A stretch of 64,000 nucleotides of DNA from Phaeobacter gallaeciensis (GCF_001678945.1 NZ_CP015124.1:3138001-3202000); one strand, 5' to 3'. Counted from the first letter of the stretch, positions 1-10,746 are shown. The notes: generated by a model from the letters alone, not told the origin. Program-made: numbers and translations.

Positions 1-2
1 CT

Positions 3-353
3 CTTGCGGTGCCGCAGACCGGCCACAAGATGACCCAGCGCCGGATCGACCTTTTGGCGATCGAGCAGAACGCTTGGCGTCTGGCGGCCAAGGACCACCG
101 CTGCGTTGTGGTGGCGACCCGGACTGAATTGGACTGGGCGATGAAAAACGGCCAGATCTGCGTCTGGGCCCCGTCCAAGATCGTTCTGGATGCCGTCGAT
201 GGTCCTTCCGCGGCCCCTGCCGAAGCGGTTGCGCTTGCCTCGTGGTTTGCGGCAACATTCGAAGCAGGAGAGATGATCGTGATCGGTGCGGACCTGCCGG
301 CCGATCCGCAGGTGCCCTTGCGCGCCGTCGATATGGAGCAAACCACACTGTGA
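3..353 (+). CDS. C-terminal part of a folate-pathway protein (5' end outside window)
   Basis: The reading frame is open from the left edge, so only about 116 C-terminal residues are visible. It ends in TGATG, sharing one base with the folP start, so the two genes are translationally coupled. Visible blocks include RRIDLLAIEQNAW and VWAPSKIVLDAVDGP. The second resembles the C-terminal extension I associate with the long dihydroneopterin aldolases (FolB) found next to folP in Rhodobacterales, but no FolB catalytic core is visible. The position directly before folP supports a pterin/folate role. The product name is inference; the rest of the gene lies upstream. Confidence 0.5.
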   Translation, partial: LAVPQTGHKMTQRRIDLLAIEQNAWRLAAKDHRCVVVATRTELDWAMKNGQICVWAPSKIVLDAVDGPSAAPAEAVALASWFAATFEAGEMIVIGADLPADPQVPLRAVDMEQTTL

Positions 354-1348
354 TGTATTACCGCCCGCTGGTGCAGCACGGAGACCTCCGCCCCGAAGGG
401 GCGGTGCCCCTGGCGGGCGGATCTTCACTGTGGTTTTCCGAGGCAGAGGTGCTGAGCCGCGATGCGCCGCCGTGCCTTATTCCAGCAGGGCTTATCCCGG
501 AAGACATCTGTCACCGGCTGAGTGGCCGCCGCGCTGCGATTGCCGGTCTTGATATGACCCAGCCGCAGGTCATGGGGATTCTGAACGTCACCCCGGACAG
601 TTTTTCAGACGGTGGCCGCCACAGCGGGGTAGAGGCAGGCTGCGCTGCCGCCCTGCGGATGGTCGAGGAAGGCGCTTCGATCATCGATGTGGGCGGCGAA
701 TCGACCCGCCCCGGCGCGGATTTCATCCCCGAAGACGAGGAAATCGCCCGCACCGCGCCGGTGATTGCCGCCATCCGCGAGGTGTCGCAGGTGGCCATAT
801 CCATCGACACCCGCAAGGCCGAGGTCGCCGCGGAAACGCTGGAGGCCGGGGCCGGGCTGATCAACGATGTGTCGGGATTTACCTTTGATGCCGCATTGGC
901 GCCGCTGGCGGCGCAGGCCGGGGTGCCGGTCTGCGTGATGCATGCGCAGGGCGATCCCGCAACCATGCAGGAAAACCCGGTTTATGAAAATGTGCTGCTG
1001 GACGTCTATGACTTTCTGGCGGCGCAGGTGGACCGGCTCGAGGCGACTGGGGTTCTGCGGGACCGGATCGTCATCGATCCCGGCATCGGCTTTGGCAAGA
1101 CGCAGGAGCACAACCTGACCCTGCTGCGTAATCTTAGCCTGTTTCATGGTCTTGGCTGTCCGATCCTTCTGGGCGTGTCGCGCAAGGGCTTCATCGGAAA
1201 GATCGGTCAGGCACCTGCACCAGATGCCCGCGCGCCGGGATCAATCGCCGTCGGGCTGGCTGGTCTGGCGCAGGGCGTTCAGATTCTGCGCGTGCATGAC
1301 GTGGCAGAGACCGCGCAGGCCGTGCGCCTGTGGCAGGCTGTGCGCTGA
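353..1348 (+). CDS. folP: dihydropteroate synthase
   Basis: Joins 4-aminobenzoate to dihydropterin pyrophosphate to give dihydropteroate, a cytosolic folate step and the sulfonamide target. The hallmark blocks occur in order: MGILNVTPDSFSDGG, DVGGESTRPGA, SIDTRKAEVA, LINDVSG, VIDPGIGFGKT and LLGVSRKGFIG. The length is 331 residues; about 90 residues precede the first conserved block, so it is longer than the E. coli protein. The ATG at 353 overlaps the upstream stop codon (TGATG); in-frame starts further upstream would run through the previous gene. It ends nine bases before the end of the convergent exporter gene. In many bacteria glmM follows folP; that gene is not here. Confidence 0.96.
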   Translation: MYYRPLVQHGDLRPEGAVPLAGGSSLWFSEAEVLSRDAPPCLIPAGLIPEDICHRLSGRRAAIAGLDMTQPQVMGILNVTPDSFSDGGRHSGVEAGCAAALRMVEEGASIIDVGGESTRPGADFIPEDEEIARTAPVIAAIREVSQVAISIDTRKAEVAAETLEAGAGLINDVSGFTFDAALAPLAAQAGVPVCVMHAQGDPATMQENPVYENVLLDVYDFLAAQVDRLEATGVLRDRIVIDPGIGFGKTQEHNLTLLRNLSLFHGLGCPILLGVSRKGFIGKIGQAPAPDARAPGSIAVGLAGLAQGVQILRVHDVAETAQAVRLWQAVR

Positions 1349-1356
1349 AAACAGGC

Positions 1357-2259
1357 TTAGGCGCGTGAGAACAGGCGGCGCAGGGCGCCCCATTGGCTGA
1401 TGCAGAGGCCGCTCAGGATCAGGGCCATCGCCAAAAGCATCGAGGCGGGCAGGGCTTCGCCCAGAAAGACCGCACCAATGACCACGGCCCAGACAGGCAC
1501 CTGATAATTCGTCAGGGTCATGAAGGTGGGGCCGGCCTCGCGCACCACAATCACCCGCAGGAAATTGGCGGCAGCGGTTGGGATCAGCCCCAGGAAGGCG
1601 ATAATCGCAAGAGTGTGCGTATCCGGCATGACCGGAGGGCCTTCGATGGCCCAGGCTGTGGGCAGGATGATGACGCTGCCGATGACCAGCAGGATCGCGG
1701 CAAGACCCACCGGATCGACGGGCGGCAGGCGGCGGGTCAGGATCGAGCTGACCGCATAGCATCCTGCGGCAGAGAGGCAGGCGATACGGCCCAGAAGTTC
1801 CAGCTCTGAATTGCTGCTTTCAAAGGCCTTGCCGCCGATCAGCAGGGTAACACCGACAAAACCGATCACAAAGCCGACGACGCGCCGCAGGATCATGCGC
1901 TCGCCGGGTACAAAGAAATGCGCCAAGGGGAGCACAAAGAGCGGGATTGCTGCCATGCTAAGCCCCGTGAAGCCGGCCGAGACATGCTGCTGTCCCCAAT
2001 TGATCAGCATGAAGGGAAGGGCCGTGCTGGCAAAGCCGATAATCAGAAGAGGCGTCCAACTGGTCTGCGCCTTGAATAAACCACCGCCTCGCAAGCCCCA
2101 GATTGCACAGAGCAAAACGGCGGCAAAGCCAATGCGTCCGGCTGCCAGCCAGAAGGGCGTGATCCCTTCCAGAGCCACTTTGATCAGGGGAAAAGTACCG
2201 CCCCAGACCAGCCCGAGGGTGGCGATCATGGCCCAGTATTTTCCCATCCGCTCTGGCAT
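1357..2259 (-). CDS. EamA-domain drug/metabolite exporter (DMT family), copy 1
   Basis: A 300-residue inner-membrane protein with about ten hydrophobic helices in two EamA halves, typical of the drug/metabolite transporter superfamily. Visible hallmarks are the first-helix GLVWGGTFPLIKVALEG and the second-half block TLTNYQVPVWAVVIGAVFLGE. Family members export amino acids or other small metabolites, but the substrate cannot be read from sequence. The 3' end is convergent with folP. Candidate ATG codons lie at 2259, 2247 and 2229, none with a strong ribosome site, so the start is uncertain by about ten residues. The next gene on the same strand is a clear paralogue. Confidence 0.88.
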   Translation of the reverse strand: MPERMGKYWAMIATLGLVWGGTFPLIKVALEGITPFWLAAGRIGFAAVLLCAIWGLRGGGLFKAQTSWTPLLIIGFASTALPFMLINWGQQHVSAGFTGLSMAAIPLFVLPLAHFFVPGERMILRRVVGFVIGFVGVTLLIGGKAFESSNSELELLGRIACLSAAGCYAVSSILTRRLPPVDPVGLAAILLVIGSVIILPTAWAIEGPPVMPDTHTLAIIAFLGLIPTAAANFLRVIVVREAGPTFMTLTNYQVPVWAVVIGAVFLGEALPASMLLAMALILSGLCISQWGALRRLFSRA

Positions 2260-2433
2260 CTTTTCGCTGTCCCTATTTCGCCTGCAAGTGATTGCCCTAA
2301 GGTGGGGCAGTCAACCTGACTGACACCCCTCTTGCGTCAGCCGCGCGACAAGACCCGAGCGCTGCGCCGAGGTCAACCAATTAGTCTTTGGTTCAGGAGG
2401 GCGTTCAGGATTGCGAAGGGCTTGTCGGTTGTC

Positions 2434-3351
2434 TCAGGAATGGGCCGGGGCGCGGCGGCGGGGCGTGCGGCTCAGCAGCAGCCCGCCAAGGATGAGCACC
2501 AAAGCTGCAAAGAGCTGTGGTGGCAGGGTCTCGTTCAGCAGGGTGGCGCCGAACAGCACCGACCAGACTGGCACCTGATAATTCACCGTCGACAGGAAGG
2601 AAGGCCCGGCGCTGCGGGCGATTTGCACCAGCAAAACCTGCGCCAGCGCGGTGGGCAGCAGCCCAAGGTACAGAACCGCTGCCAGCGGCGTTGTCTCCGG
2701 CAACTGCGGGACGCCCTCGGCCCAGAGCGCGGCGGGCACAATCATCATGGCAGCACAGCTGAGCGCCGCCGCCGAGAGCGACAGCATGTTCACAGAGGGG
2801 CAGAGCCGGGTGATGATGGAGCCGACCGCATAACAGAGCGCAGCGCCAAGGCAGGCAAGGCGCGCAAGCGATTCAAAATCCGTACCCGCGCTGCTGAAGG
2901 CCTCAAGCCCGATCAGCACAACCACGCCTGCAAAGCCGGTCAGGAACCCGATACTGCGCCGCAGGGTCATATGCTCGCCCGGTACCAGAAAATGCGACAG
3001 CGGCAGCACGAAGAGCGGCACCACTGCCATGCAGACCCCGGCAAAACCGCTGGCCACATGGGTCTGCCCCCAGCTGAGCAGGGTAAAGGGCAGTGCGTTG
3101 CTGAAGAAGCCCATACCAAAGGCGCAGGCCCAGATCAGCCGCCCGGCGCGGTTGGCTATTGGCGGCAGTGAGATCCCCATGGCGCGGATGATGCCGAGCA
3201 GGCACAGGGCGCCAACCGTGATCCGCGCGGCTGCGATCGTGACCGGCCCAAGACCATCCAAAGCGACCGAAACCGCCATGAAGGAGGCGCCCCAGATCAT
3301 GCCGAGAAACAGAAGCTTGATCCAGTTGAGGGTGCCGGGGCCGTCGTGCAT
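2434..3351 (-). CDS. EamA-domain drug/metabolite exporter (DMT family), copy 2
   Basis: A 305-residue membrane protein with two EamA halves and about ten helices. It is paralogous to the next gene leftward: GMIWGASFMAVSVALDGLGP aligns with the start of copy 1, and STVNYQVPVWSVLFGATLLNE with its second-half block. The ATG is at 3351. The 174 bases separating it from copy 1 hold no credible gene. It starts just downstream of the ilvC terminator hairpin, so it probably has its own promoter. Adjacency to ilvC raises the possibility of amino-acid export, but that is only a hint; the substrate is unknown. Confidence 0.88.
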   Translation of the reverse strand: MHDGPGTLNWIKLLFLGMIWGASFMAVSVALDGLGPVTIAAARITVGALCLLGIIRAMGISLPPIANRAGRLIWACAFGMGFFSNALPFTLLSWGQTHVASGFAGVCMAVVPLFVLPLSHFLVPGEHMTLRRSIGFLTGFAGVVVLIGLEAFSSAGTDFESLARLACLGAALCYAVGSIITRLCPSVNMLSLSAAALSCAAMMIVPAALWAEGVPQLPETTPLAAVLYLGLLPTALAQVLLVQIARSAGPSFLSTVNYQVPVWSVLFGATLLNETLPPQLFAALVLILGGLLLSRTPRRRAPAHS

Positions 3352-3361
3352 GGGAATACTC

Positions 3362-3398
3362 CGAAAACAAAAGAGGCGCTCCGGTTGCCCGAAGCGCC
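3362..3398 (-). terminator. intrinsic terminator after ilvC
   Basis: On the minus strand a 10-bp stem (GGCGCTTCGG pairing with CCGGAGCGCC, one G-U pair) closes a GCAA tetraloop and is followed by TCTTTTGTTTT. It lies about 50 bases past the ilvC stop and before the exporter start, so it should end ilvC transcripts. Confidence 0.8.
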
Positions 3399-3448
3399 CT
3401 GCAGAGGAATAAGGCGGCGGGACAGGCCCGCCAAGCCGAAAAGGCGCC

Positions 3449-4601
<1,153 letters not shown>

Positions 4602-4602
<1 letters not shown>

Positions 4603-5057
4603 TGCTTGATGATCTGGATCGGCGCATTCTGCGCCACATGCAAAGCGAACCGGAGCAATCGATTCCGGATCTTGCTGAACGGCTGGGCCTCACGCCATCG
4701 CGCCTGTCGCGGCGGCTGGAAAAGCTGCGCGAGACAGGCGTCATTCTGGGCCAGCACGCGGTGATCGACTGGCGCGCGCTGGGTTATGCGGTGGAGGTTT
4801 CCTTGCGGGTGACACTGGACAAGACCAACCCGCGGGCCTTTGACGAATTCCTGGAGGCCGCGCGGCTGATCCCCGAGGTGCTGGAGATCCAGACCTTTCT
4901 GGGGCAGGTCGATGTGCGCCTTTCGGTGATTGCCCGCGACATGCCGCATTATCAGGAGATCTACCGGGCCCAGATCCTGACCCTGCCGCATATCACCGAT
5001 ATCGAGGCGTTGATGCATGTGGCGCGGATCAAATCGAACGAAAGCCTGCCACTATGA
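4602..5057 (+). CDS. Lrp/AsnC-family transcriptional regulator 1
   Basis: A 151-residue feast/famine regulator: an N-terminal winged helix-turn-helix (DLDRRILRHMQ through LTPSRLSRRLEKLRETGVI, residues 3-48), then the RAM ligand-binding domain with the conserved IPEVLEIQTFLGQVDVRLSVIA-type block. Such proteins form octamers and respond to amino acids. No Shine-Dalgarno sequence precedes the ATG; the upstream bases are A/T-rich and palindromic, so the mRNA may be leaderless. The gene is divergent from ilvC and overlaps the next regulator by ATGA. Control of ilvC, of the class V aminotransferase at 5.7 kb, or of itself is plausible but not shown by sequence. Confidence 0.9.
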
Positions 5058-5518
5058 GCCGCAGCGATCTCGACGATATCGATTTTGCCATCTTGCGGGC
5101 GCTGTCGCGGGATGCCACGCGCACTGCCGGGGCGCTGGGGCGGGAACTTGGCCTCAGCCAGCCCGCCACATGGCGCCGTATCCGCCGCCTGCAGCAGGCG
5201 GGGATCCTGCTGGGGCGTCGTCTGGATCTGGACCGCAAGAAGCTTGGCTTTGGCGTGACAGTGTTTCTGGGCATCAAGCTGGCGACCAAGGGGCGTGTCA
5301 GCCTTGAGGACTTCGAACGCGCGGTCTCTGCCATCCCCGAAGTGGAAACAGTGGAGCATATCCTGGGCATGTATGACTACCGCCTACGCGTCACCGCCCG
5401 GGACATTGCCGATTTCGAGCGGGTCCTGCGGCGCCGGATCATGACCTTACCTGGTGTCGGAAACGTGGACGCAAACGTGCTGCTCTCCGAAGAACGCAGG
5501 CCGGGGCCGCTGGGATAG
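5054..5518 (+). CDS. Lrp/AsnC-family transcriptional regulator 2
   Basis: A 154-residue second member of the family, overlapping the first by four bases (ATGA), so the two are translationally coupled. The helix-turn-helix covers about residues 5-50 (DDIDFAILRALSRDATRTAG, then LSQPATWRRIRRLQQAGIL). The RAM domain contains IPEVETVEHILGMYDYRLRV. The two proteins share the architecture but differ widely in sequence, so this is an old duplication. Co-production suggests that they may form hetero-oligomers or share targets; that is inference. The nearest downstream gene is the aminotransferase 188 bases away. Confidence 0.9.
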   Translation: MSRSDLDDIDFAILRALSRDATRTAGALGRELGLSQPATWRRIRRLQQAGILLGRRLDLDRKKLGFGVTVFLGIKLATKGRVSLEDFERAVSAIPEVETVEHILGMYDYRLRVTARDIADFERVLRRRIMTLPGVGNVDANVLLSEERRPGPLG

Positions 5519-5706
5519 GCAGCGCTTTGTCGATGATCGGAAACCCGATTTCCATTTTCCATGCGGCGGGGCGTCGCTTTGATCTATGCTTTTTCACCTG
5601 CTCCGCACATACCAAGGCCAGCATCGCGCCCCCGTATGCCAAAGTAGACTTTGCCAAAGCAGGGCGACAGCGCTAGCGATAGACAGCAAAAGAAGGAGGA
5701 TCACCG

Positions 5707-6831
5707 ATGGCATTGCTTGATACCGTGGACCCGAAGGGGCTGGATGAATTTTCGGTGGTCTTCACCGACCGCTCGCTCAACCATATGTCGAAGGCCTTCC
5801 AGCAGGTGATGCTGGATATCAGCGACATGTTGAAAGAGGTGTACAGCGCCGAGGCCGTGGCCCTGGTGCCCGGCGGCGGTACCTTCGCGATGGAGGCTGT
5901 CGCCCGCCAGTTTGCCCGCGGCGCCAATGCTCTGGTGGTGCGCAACGGCTGGTTCTCCTACCGCTGGAGCCAGATCTTTGAAAGCGGCGGCTTCACCGCT
6001 TCCAGCACGGTGATGAAGGCGCGCCAGACCGGCAACAGCACCCCGTCGCCCTTTACCCCCGCGCCGATCGAAGAGGTGGTGCAGGCGATCCGCGAACAAA
6101 AGCCCGATATCGTCTTTGCGCCGCATGTGGAAACATCGGCCGGGGTGATCCTGCCGGATGATTATGTGACAGCCATGGCCGCCGCCGCCCATGAGGTCGG
6201 CGCGCTGATGGTGCTGGATTGCATCGCGTCGGGCTGTGCCTGGGTCGATATGAAGGCCACTGGCGTTGATGTGCTGATCTCGGCCCCGCAAAAGGGCTGG
6301 AGCGCGTCTCCCTCGGCGGGGCTCGTGATGTTCTCCGAGGCGGCGCTGAAACGTCTGGAGGAGACCACATCGGACAGTTTCGCCATCAACCTGAAGCAGT
6401 GGCGCGCCATCATGAAGGCCTATGAGGACGGCGGTCACGCCTATCACGCCACCATGCCCACCGATGCGCTGCGCGCCTTCCGCGATACCATGCTGGAAAC
6501 CCGCGAGTACGGCTTTGACCGGCTGCGGGACGCGCAATGGCAGCTGGGTAACGGCGTGCGCGCCTATCTGAAGGACAAGGGCGTGGTCTCGGTCGCCGCC
6601 GAAGGGTTCGGTGCGCCGGGCGTCGTGGTCAGCTATACCAGCGATCCTGAGATTCAGAACGGCAAGAAATTTCTGGCGCTGGGCATGCAGATCGCCGCTG
6701 GCGTTCCGCTGCAATGCGACGAGCCCGATGATTTCCGCACCTTCCGTCTGGGTCTGTTCGGTCTTGATAAGCTGTATGATGTGGAAGGCACGCTGAAGCG
6801 CCTGACATCGGTTCTGGATCAGGTGCTCTGA
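5707..6831 (+). CDS. class V aminotransferase (alanine/serine-glyoxylate type)
   Basis: A 374-residue pyridoxal-phosphate enzyme of fold type I, class V. The glycine-rich LVPGGGTFAMEAVARQF (residues 53-69), the cofactor aspartate D171 in LVLDCIASG and the Schiff-base lysine K196 in SAPQKGWSASPSAG are all visible. The closest named relatives I recognise are alanine-glyoxylate and serine-pyruvate transaminases. The exact amino donor and acceptor are not determinable by reading. The ATG follows a strong AAGGAGG. The two Lrp-type regulators upstream fit an amino-acid-responsive gene. The 3' end is convergent with the hydrolase gene, and a hairpin without a T-run lies at 6846-6875. Confidence 0.88.
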   Translation: MALLDTVDPKGLDEFSVVFTDRSLNHMSKAFQQVMLDISDMLKEVYSAEAVALVPGGGTFAMEAVARQFARGANALVVRNGWFSYRWSQIFESGGFTASSTVMKARQTGNSTPSPFTPAPIEEVVQAIREQKPDIVFAPHVETSAGVILPDDYVTAMAAAAHEVGALMVLDCIASGCAWVDMKATGVDVLISAPQKGWSASPSAGLVMFSEAALKRLEETTSDSFAINLKQWRAIMKAYEDGGHAYHATMPTDALRAFRDTMLETREYGFDRLRDAQWQLGNGVRAYLKDKGVVSVAAEGFGAPGVVVSYTSDPEIQNGKKFLALGMQIAAGVPLQCDEPDDFRTFRLGLFGLDKLYDVEGTLKRLTSVLDQVL

Positions 6832-6859
6832 CCAGATAGCAACATCAGCCTGCCGGGGA

Positions 6860-7822
6860 TCATGTCGGCAGGCTGGCCGCCGTTGCCCGGATGAAGTCCT
6901 CGCAAAGCGCGGGCTGGGTGATGGGCAGCATATGGCCAAAGCCCGGTTCGATCCGGCATTTGAGGCCAAAGGCCTCCATCGCGCGGCCCTGTTCTTCGGC
7001 ATTCAGCACTGCGTCATCCGCTCCGAACAGCACCGCGCCGGGCGTGCGCAGCTCGCGCAGGTACCGGTCGGCTTGCTCTGCAATCGTCGGGTAGAGCAGC
7101 GTGGCATCGGCCGAGGCGGCGATAAAGCTTTGCGGGCGCAGGCCCAGAATGCCCCCGGCCCGGTCAAGGAAATCCGAAGGGCAGGTTTCAGGAGCGAAGA
7201 TCTGCGTCAGAACCGCCTCAGCGGTGCGTTTGGCCGCGGGGATGGCAACCGTATGGGCCATCAGGCGCCGGACCATGGGGGAATGTACGATCAGCCCCTT
7301 GAAGGCATCTGCCCCGCCCGCCGAAGGATGGGTCAGGGGCGCCAGCAGCGCCAGCCCCCGGATCCTGTCCGCCGCGGCCAGTGCCATTGCCAGCGATACC
7401 GCGCCGCCTAGCGAGTGCCCCACCAGAACCGGGTTTTTCACCCCTTTGGCATCCAGAAGCTCCTGGATCATCGCGGCTTGCGCGGGCAGGCGGGCAAGTG
7501 TGTCGCTGTTGCGGGTGGAGTATCCGCAACCGGGCCGGTCCAATGCAATGATATGAAAATCCTGCGCCAGACGTCCGGCCAGCGCATAAGTAAAATGTTG
7601 CAATTGCCCCGATAGGCCGTGGATCAGCACCAGTGTCTGCGCTTTCTGCGGTCCCATTTCCACGTAATGCAGCCGCCCGTGGGCGGTCTGGTGGAACTGT
7701 CCGGCCGGAGGCACCAGTCGCTCTGCCTCGCGGGCCTGCTTGCGTGTGCTAAGATGCGCCGCGCCGAACAACGCTGCGGGCGCCGCGAGGGCTGCGATCG
7801 AGAGCGTACTGAAAACCGACAT
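6860..7822 (-). CDS. alpha/beta-fold hydrolase
   Basis: A 320-residue hydrolase with a hydrophobic N-terminal segment (residues 4-24) that could anchor it in the membrane. Oxyanion-hole block VLIHGLSG, nucleophile elbow VGHSLGG (Ser137), an acidic residue in LFGADDAVL and His in EPGFGHMLP complete a Ser-Asp-His triad. The ATG at 7822 has GGAG upstream and lies 18 bases after the paaX stop on the same strand, so it is probably in the paaZ-paaX transcript. A role in hydrolysing phenylacetate-related esters or CoA intermediates is possible from context only; the substrate is unknown. Confidence 0.85.
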   Translation of the reverse strand: MSVFSTLSIAALAAPAALFGAAHLSTRKQAREAERLVPPAGQFHQTAHGRLHYVEMGPQKAQTLVLIHGLSGQLQHFTYALAGRLAQDFHIIALDRPGCGYSTRNSDTLARLPAQAAMIQELLDAKGVKNPVLVGHSLGGAVSLAMALAAADRIRGLALLAPLTHPSAGGADAFKGLIVHSPMVRRLMAHTVAIPAAKRTAEAVLTQIFAPETCPSDFLDRAGGILGLRPQSFIAASADATLLYPTIAEQADRYLRELRTPGAVLFGADDAVLNAEEQGRAMEAFGLKCRIEPGFGHMLPITQPALCEDFIRATAASLPT

Positions 7823-7840
7823 TGAAAACTCCGGGTGGGA

Positions 7841-8644
7841 TTAGCGCTCCTGCGGGGCACCCAGCTCTGAAAGATCCGGGGAGGGCAGGGCGTCCAGCAG
7901 TTGAAACACGCGGTTCCGGCAGGCTTCCCCGCTCCAGGATGCGGGATGGAAGATCGGCGGCAGGCCCGGGTGGCGCAGCACAATCCGGCGCCAGCGGTGC
8001 ACGATCAGGGTGCGCAGCGTGGCGATCTGGGCCGGATCCAGATCCGTCGGCGGGGTCTTGATCCCCTGCAGGGCCGTGTTGAGCCTATCGCAGGCCTCTT
8101 GCAGGTCCTCGGGGAAGAGACGGTCTTTCAGCCAGACGGGCACCGAGATCTTTGAAAACTCGATGGCCAGCAGGTCATCAAGGTTCCCCGGTATCTTGCC
8201 ATGGCCAAGGGCGGTGTGCCGGTTAACCGCCACATATTGCGGGAGCAGCAGAACGTCATCCAGCGTGGCCTGTCCTGCGCCTTCCTCACTGATCAGCAGG
8301 TGCCAGTCGGTGGGTGCGGGCGGGTGGCGCTCGTAGATGCGCGGGGTCACCGCAGCGGATTGGCTGCGGCCGAATTTCGTCAGGAAATGCACAGAAGCGC
8401 GCCCGGAACGGGAGCTTTCGACCCAGCCGTCCTTGCGCAGGCGGTGCAGCGCTACGCGGATGGCTTCGGGTTTGATGCCCATGGGTGTGATAATCCGCGT
8501 CAGGGCGCTGCCGCTGATCTGGGCGCCCTCCTTCTGCGCAAGATCACCAAAAAGGGAGACGATGATCGACCAGACCCGCAGGTTCTGCGGATCGTTCAGC
8601 TGCGCGACGCTGGCTTCAAACCACTGGTTTTGTTCTGTGCTCAT
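7841..8644 (-). CDS. paaX: PaaX-family transcriptional regulator
   Basis: A 267-residue protein with an N-terminal winged helix-turn-helix (IVSLFGDLAQKEGAQISGSALTRI, then IKPEAIRVALHRLRKDGWVES) followed by the PaaX central and C-terminal domains (for example WHLLISEEG and LIVHRWRRIVLRHPGLPP). In E. coli PaaX represses the phenylacetate genes and is released by phenylacetyl-CoA. Here it lies 71 bases after paaZ on the same strand. I chose MSTEQNQW at 8644; the longer frame to 8689 runs into the intergenic region without a better ribosome site. The same cluster also encodes a TetR-type regulator, so control may be shared. Confidence 0.88.
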   Translation of the reverse strand: MSTEQNQWFEASVAQLNDPQNLRVWSIIVSLFGDLAQKEGAQISGSALTRIITPMGIKPEAIRVALHRLRKDGWVESSRSGRASVHFLTKFGRSQSAAVTPRIYERHPPAPTDWHLLISEEGAGQATLDDVLLLPQYVAVNRHTALGHGKIPGNLDDLLAIEFSKISVPVWLKDRLFPEDLQEACDRLNTALQGIKTPPTDLDPAQIATLRTLIVHRWRRIVLRHPGLPPIFHPASWSGEACRNRVFQLLDALPSPDLSELGAPQER

Positions 8645-8715
8645 TCTCACAGAATAGAATGCCCGGGCCGCTTGCGCTAGCCCGGGCAAAATTTCTCTTT
8701 GATTGCCGTCTGCTA

Positions 8716-10746
8716 TCAGAAGGCGTTCATGGTCAGCAGTTCGTATTCCGCGACCAGTTCGTCGTCCTGATTGGTCAGGGTCACGTGCCAGCGTACCTCG
8801 CCGTATTCTTCGTTGCGGGGAGTCTTCTTCTTGACGGTCAGGCGCACCTTGATGCTGTCGCCGGCTGACACCGGTTTCATGAAGCGCAGACCATCAAGGC
8901 CGGTGTTGGCCAGCACCGGGCCTTCGTCTGGCTGCACAAAGAGACCCGCGGCAAAGGACAGGAGCAGATAGCCATGCGCGACGCGGCCCGGGAAGAAGGG
9001 ATTCCGCTTCGCTGCGGCGTCATCCATATGGGCATAGAAGGTATCGCCGGTGAAATGAGCGAAATGTTCGATATCATTAATTGTAACGGTGCGCGGGGCT
9101 GTATGGAGGGTCTCTCCAATTGATAATTCACTATACTTCCGGGTGAAGGGATGCGCCGGAGCCGCGATTTCAGTGCCGCCCGGCACCCATTTGTCACCGA
9201 TGGCGGAGAGGATATCGGGGCTGCCCTGGATGGCGGTGCGCTGCATGTAATGTTTGACGCCGCGCACGCCGCCCAGCTCCTCGCCGCCGCCAGCGCGACC
9301 CGGACCGCCGTGCACCATATGGGGCAGCGGAGAGCCGTGGCCGGTGGATTCCTTCATCGAGTCGCGGTTGTTGAAATAGAGGCGCCCGTGGAAGGCGCCG
9401 GAGCCAAGCGCGACAGCGCGCGCGACTGCCGGATCATGGGTGATGACCGAGGCAACAAGCGAGCCCTGGCCGCGATTGGCCAGCGCGATGGCGTGGTCCA
9501 GATCACGATAGCCCATGACGGTCGAGACCGGGCCGAAGGCTTCGGTATCATGCACATGCACAGCCGTGTCGGGGTCTTCGCAGTGGAACAGCATCGGCGG
9601 CACAAAGGCGCCCTGTTCGGCGTCGGCGCCTTCGACGGCAAAATTTTCGGGGTCGCCAAAGACGCGTTTGGCTTCGGTGCCGATCAGGGCTGCTTTTTCC
9701 AACACGTCGCGTTTCTGGCTGCCAGACACCAGCGCGCCCATCCGGGTGGTTTCCAGGCGCGGATCGCCGATCACCACTTTCGCGAGGCGTGCGGACAGGG
9801 CCTCGATCACCGCCTGAACCTGCGCTTCGGGGGCGATGATGCGGCGCACGGCGGTACATTTCTGACCTGCCTTGGCGGTCATCTCGCGACTGACTTCCTT
9901 GATGAACAGGTCAAATTCCGGCGTGCCAGGCGCTGCGTCAGGCCCCAGGATCGAGGCGTTGAGGCTGTCCTGTTCGGCCACGAACCGCACTGAGTTCTCA
10001 ACAATGGCCGGGGTGTTGCGCAGTTTCAGCGCGGTGTTGGCGGAGCCGGTGAAGCTGACCACGTCCTGGCAATCCAGACGGTCCAGCATGTCGCCGATAC
10101 CGCCCGAGACAAGCTGCAGCGCGCCCTCGGGCAAGATGCCGCTATCGAGCATGATCTTTACCGCCAGTTCAGTGACATAGCAGGTCGCGGTCGCTGGTTT
10201 CACGATGGCAGGAACACCCGCCAGCAGGGTGGGCGCCAGTTTCTCCAGCATGCCCCAGACCGGGAAGTTGAAGGCGTTGATATGCACCGCAACCCCTTGC
10301 AGTGGGGTGCAGATATGCTGGCCGAGGAAGCTGCCTGTGCGGGAAAGCTGTTCGACATCGCCGTCCAGATAGACATGGCCATCGGGCATTTCGCGGCGCC
10401 CCTTGGAGGCAAAGACGAACATGGTGCCGATGCCGCCGTCGATGTCGATCATGTGATCCGATTGCGTGGCGCCAGTGTGGAAGGACAGATCGTAGAGCGC
10501 GTCCTTATGCTTGCCGAGTTCGGTGGCCAGCGCCTTCAGCATGCGTGCGCGGTCGTGGAAGGTCAGTTTGCGCAAGGCAGGGCCACCCACCTTGCGGGCA
10601 TGATCCAGCATTGCCTGCACATCAAGGTCATCATTGCCGGCACTGGCGATAGTGGCGCCGGTCACCGCACTGGCGATATTGCGGGCGCCTGCGCCGGGTT
10701 TCACCCAGTCTCCGGCGGCGTAGCTGGAAATCTCAAGAAGGCTCAT
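8716..10746 (-). CDS. paaZ: phenylacetate pathway ring-opening enzyme PaaZ (oxepin-CoA hydrolase / semialdehyde dehydrogenase)
   Basis: A bifunctional 676-residue enzyme, close to the E. coli length. The N-terminal aldehyde dehydrogenase domain shows the general-base glutamate E258 ([11 protein letters not shown]) and catalytic cysteine C297 ([11 protein letters not shown]). It is followed by a C-terminal MaoC-type hydratase domain with [20 protein letters not shown] and [18 protein letters not shown]. It opens the oxepin-CoA ring and oxidises the resulting semialdehyde in aerobic phenylacetyl-CoA degradation. The start [14 protein letters not shown] at 10746 has GGGAGA upstream; the extension to 10815 is unlikely. 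The gene is divergent from paaG across a promoter region with a TetR-type palindrome. Confidence 0.96.
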   Translation of the reverse strand: MSLLEISSYAAGDWVKPGAGARNIASAVTGATIASAGNDDLDVQAMLDHARKVGGPALRKLTFHDRARMLKALATELGKHKDALYDLSFHTGATQSDHMIDIDGGIGTMFVFASKGRREMPDGHVYLDGDVEQLSRTGSFLGQHICTPLQGVAVHINAFNFPVWGMLEKLAPTLLAGVPAIVKPATATCYVTELAVKIMLDSGILPEGALQLVSGGIGDMLDRLDCQDVVSFTGSANTALKLRNTPAIVENSVRFVAEQDSLNASILGPDAAPGTPEFDLFIKEVSREMTAKAGQKCTAVRRIIAPEAQVQAVIEALSARLAKVVIGDPRLETTRMGALVSGSQKRDVLEKAALIGTEAKRVFGDPENFAVEGADAEQGAFVPPMLFHCEDPDTAVHVHDTEAFGPVSTVMGYRDLDHAIALANRGQGSLVASVITHDPAVARAVALGSGAFHGRLYFNNRDSMKESTGHGSPLPHMVHGGPGRAGGGEELGGVRGVKHYMQRTAIQGSPDILSAIGDKWVPGGTEIAAPAHPFTRKYSELSIGETLHTAPRTVTINDIEHFAHFTGDTFYAHMDDAAAKRNPFFPGRVAHGYLLLSFAAGLFVQPDEGPVLANTGLDGLRFMKPVSAGDSIKVRLTVKKKTPRNEEYGEVRWHVTLTNQDDELVAEYELLTMNAF

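Noticed and set aside
6846-6875. Inverted repeat with a 10-bp stem between the aminotransferase and hydrolase genes as a terminator
   Set aside because: There is no T-run on either strand and it overlaps the end of the hydrolase coding region; it may slow polymerase but is not a standard intrinsic terminator.
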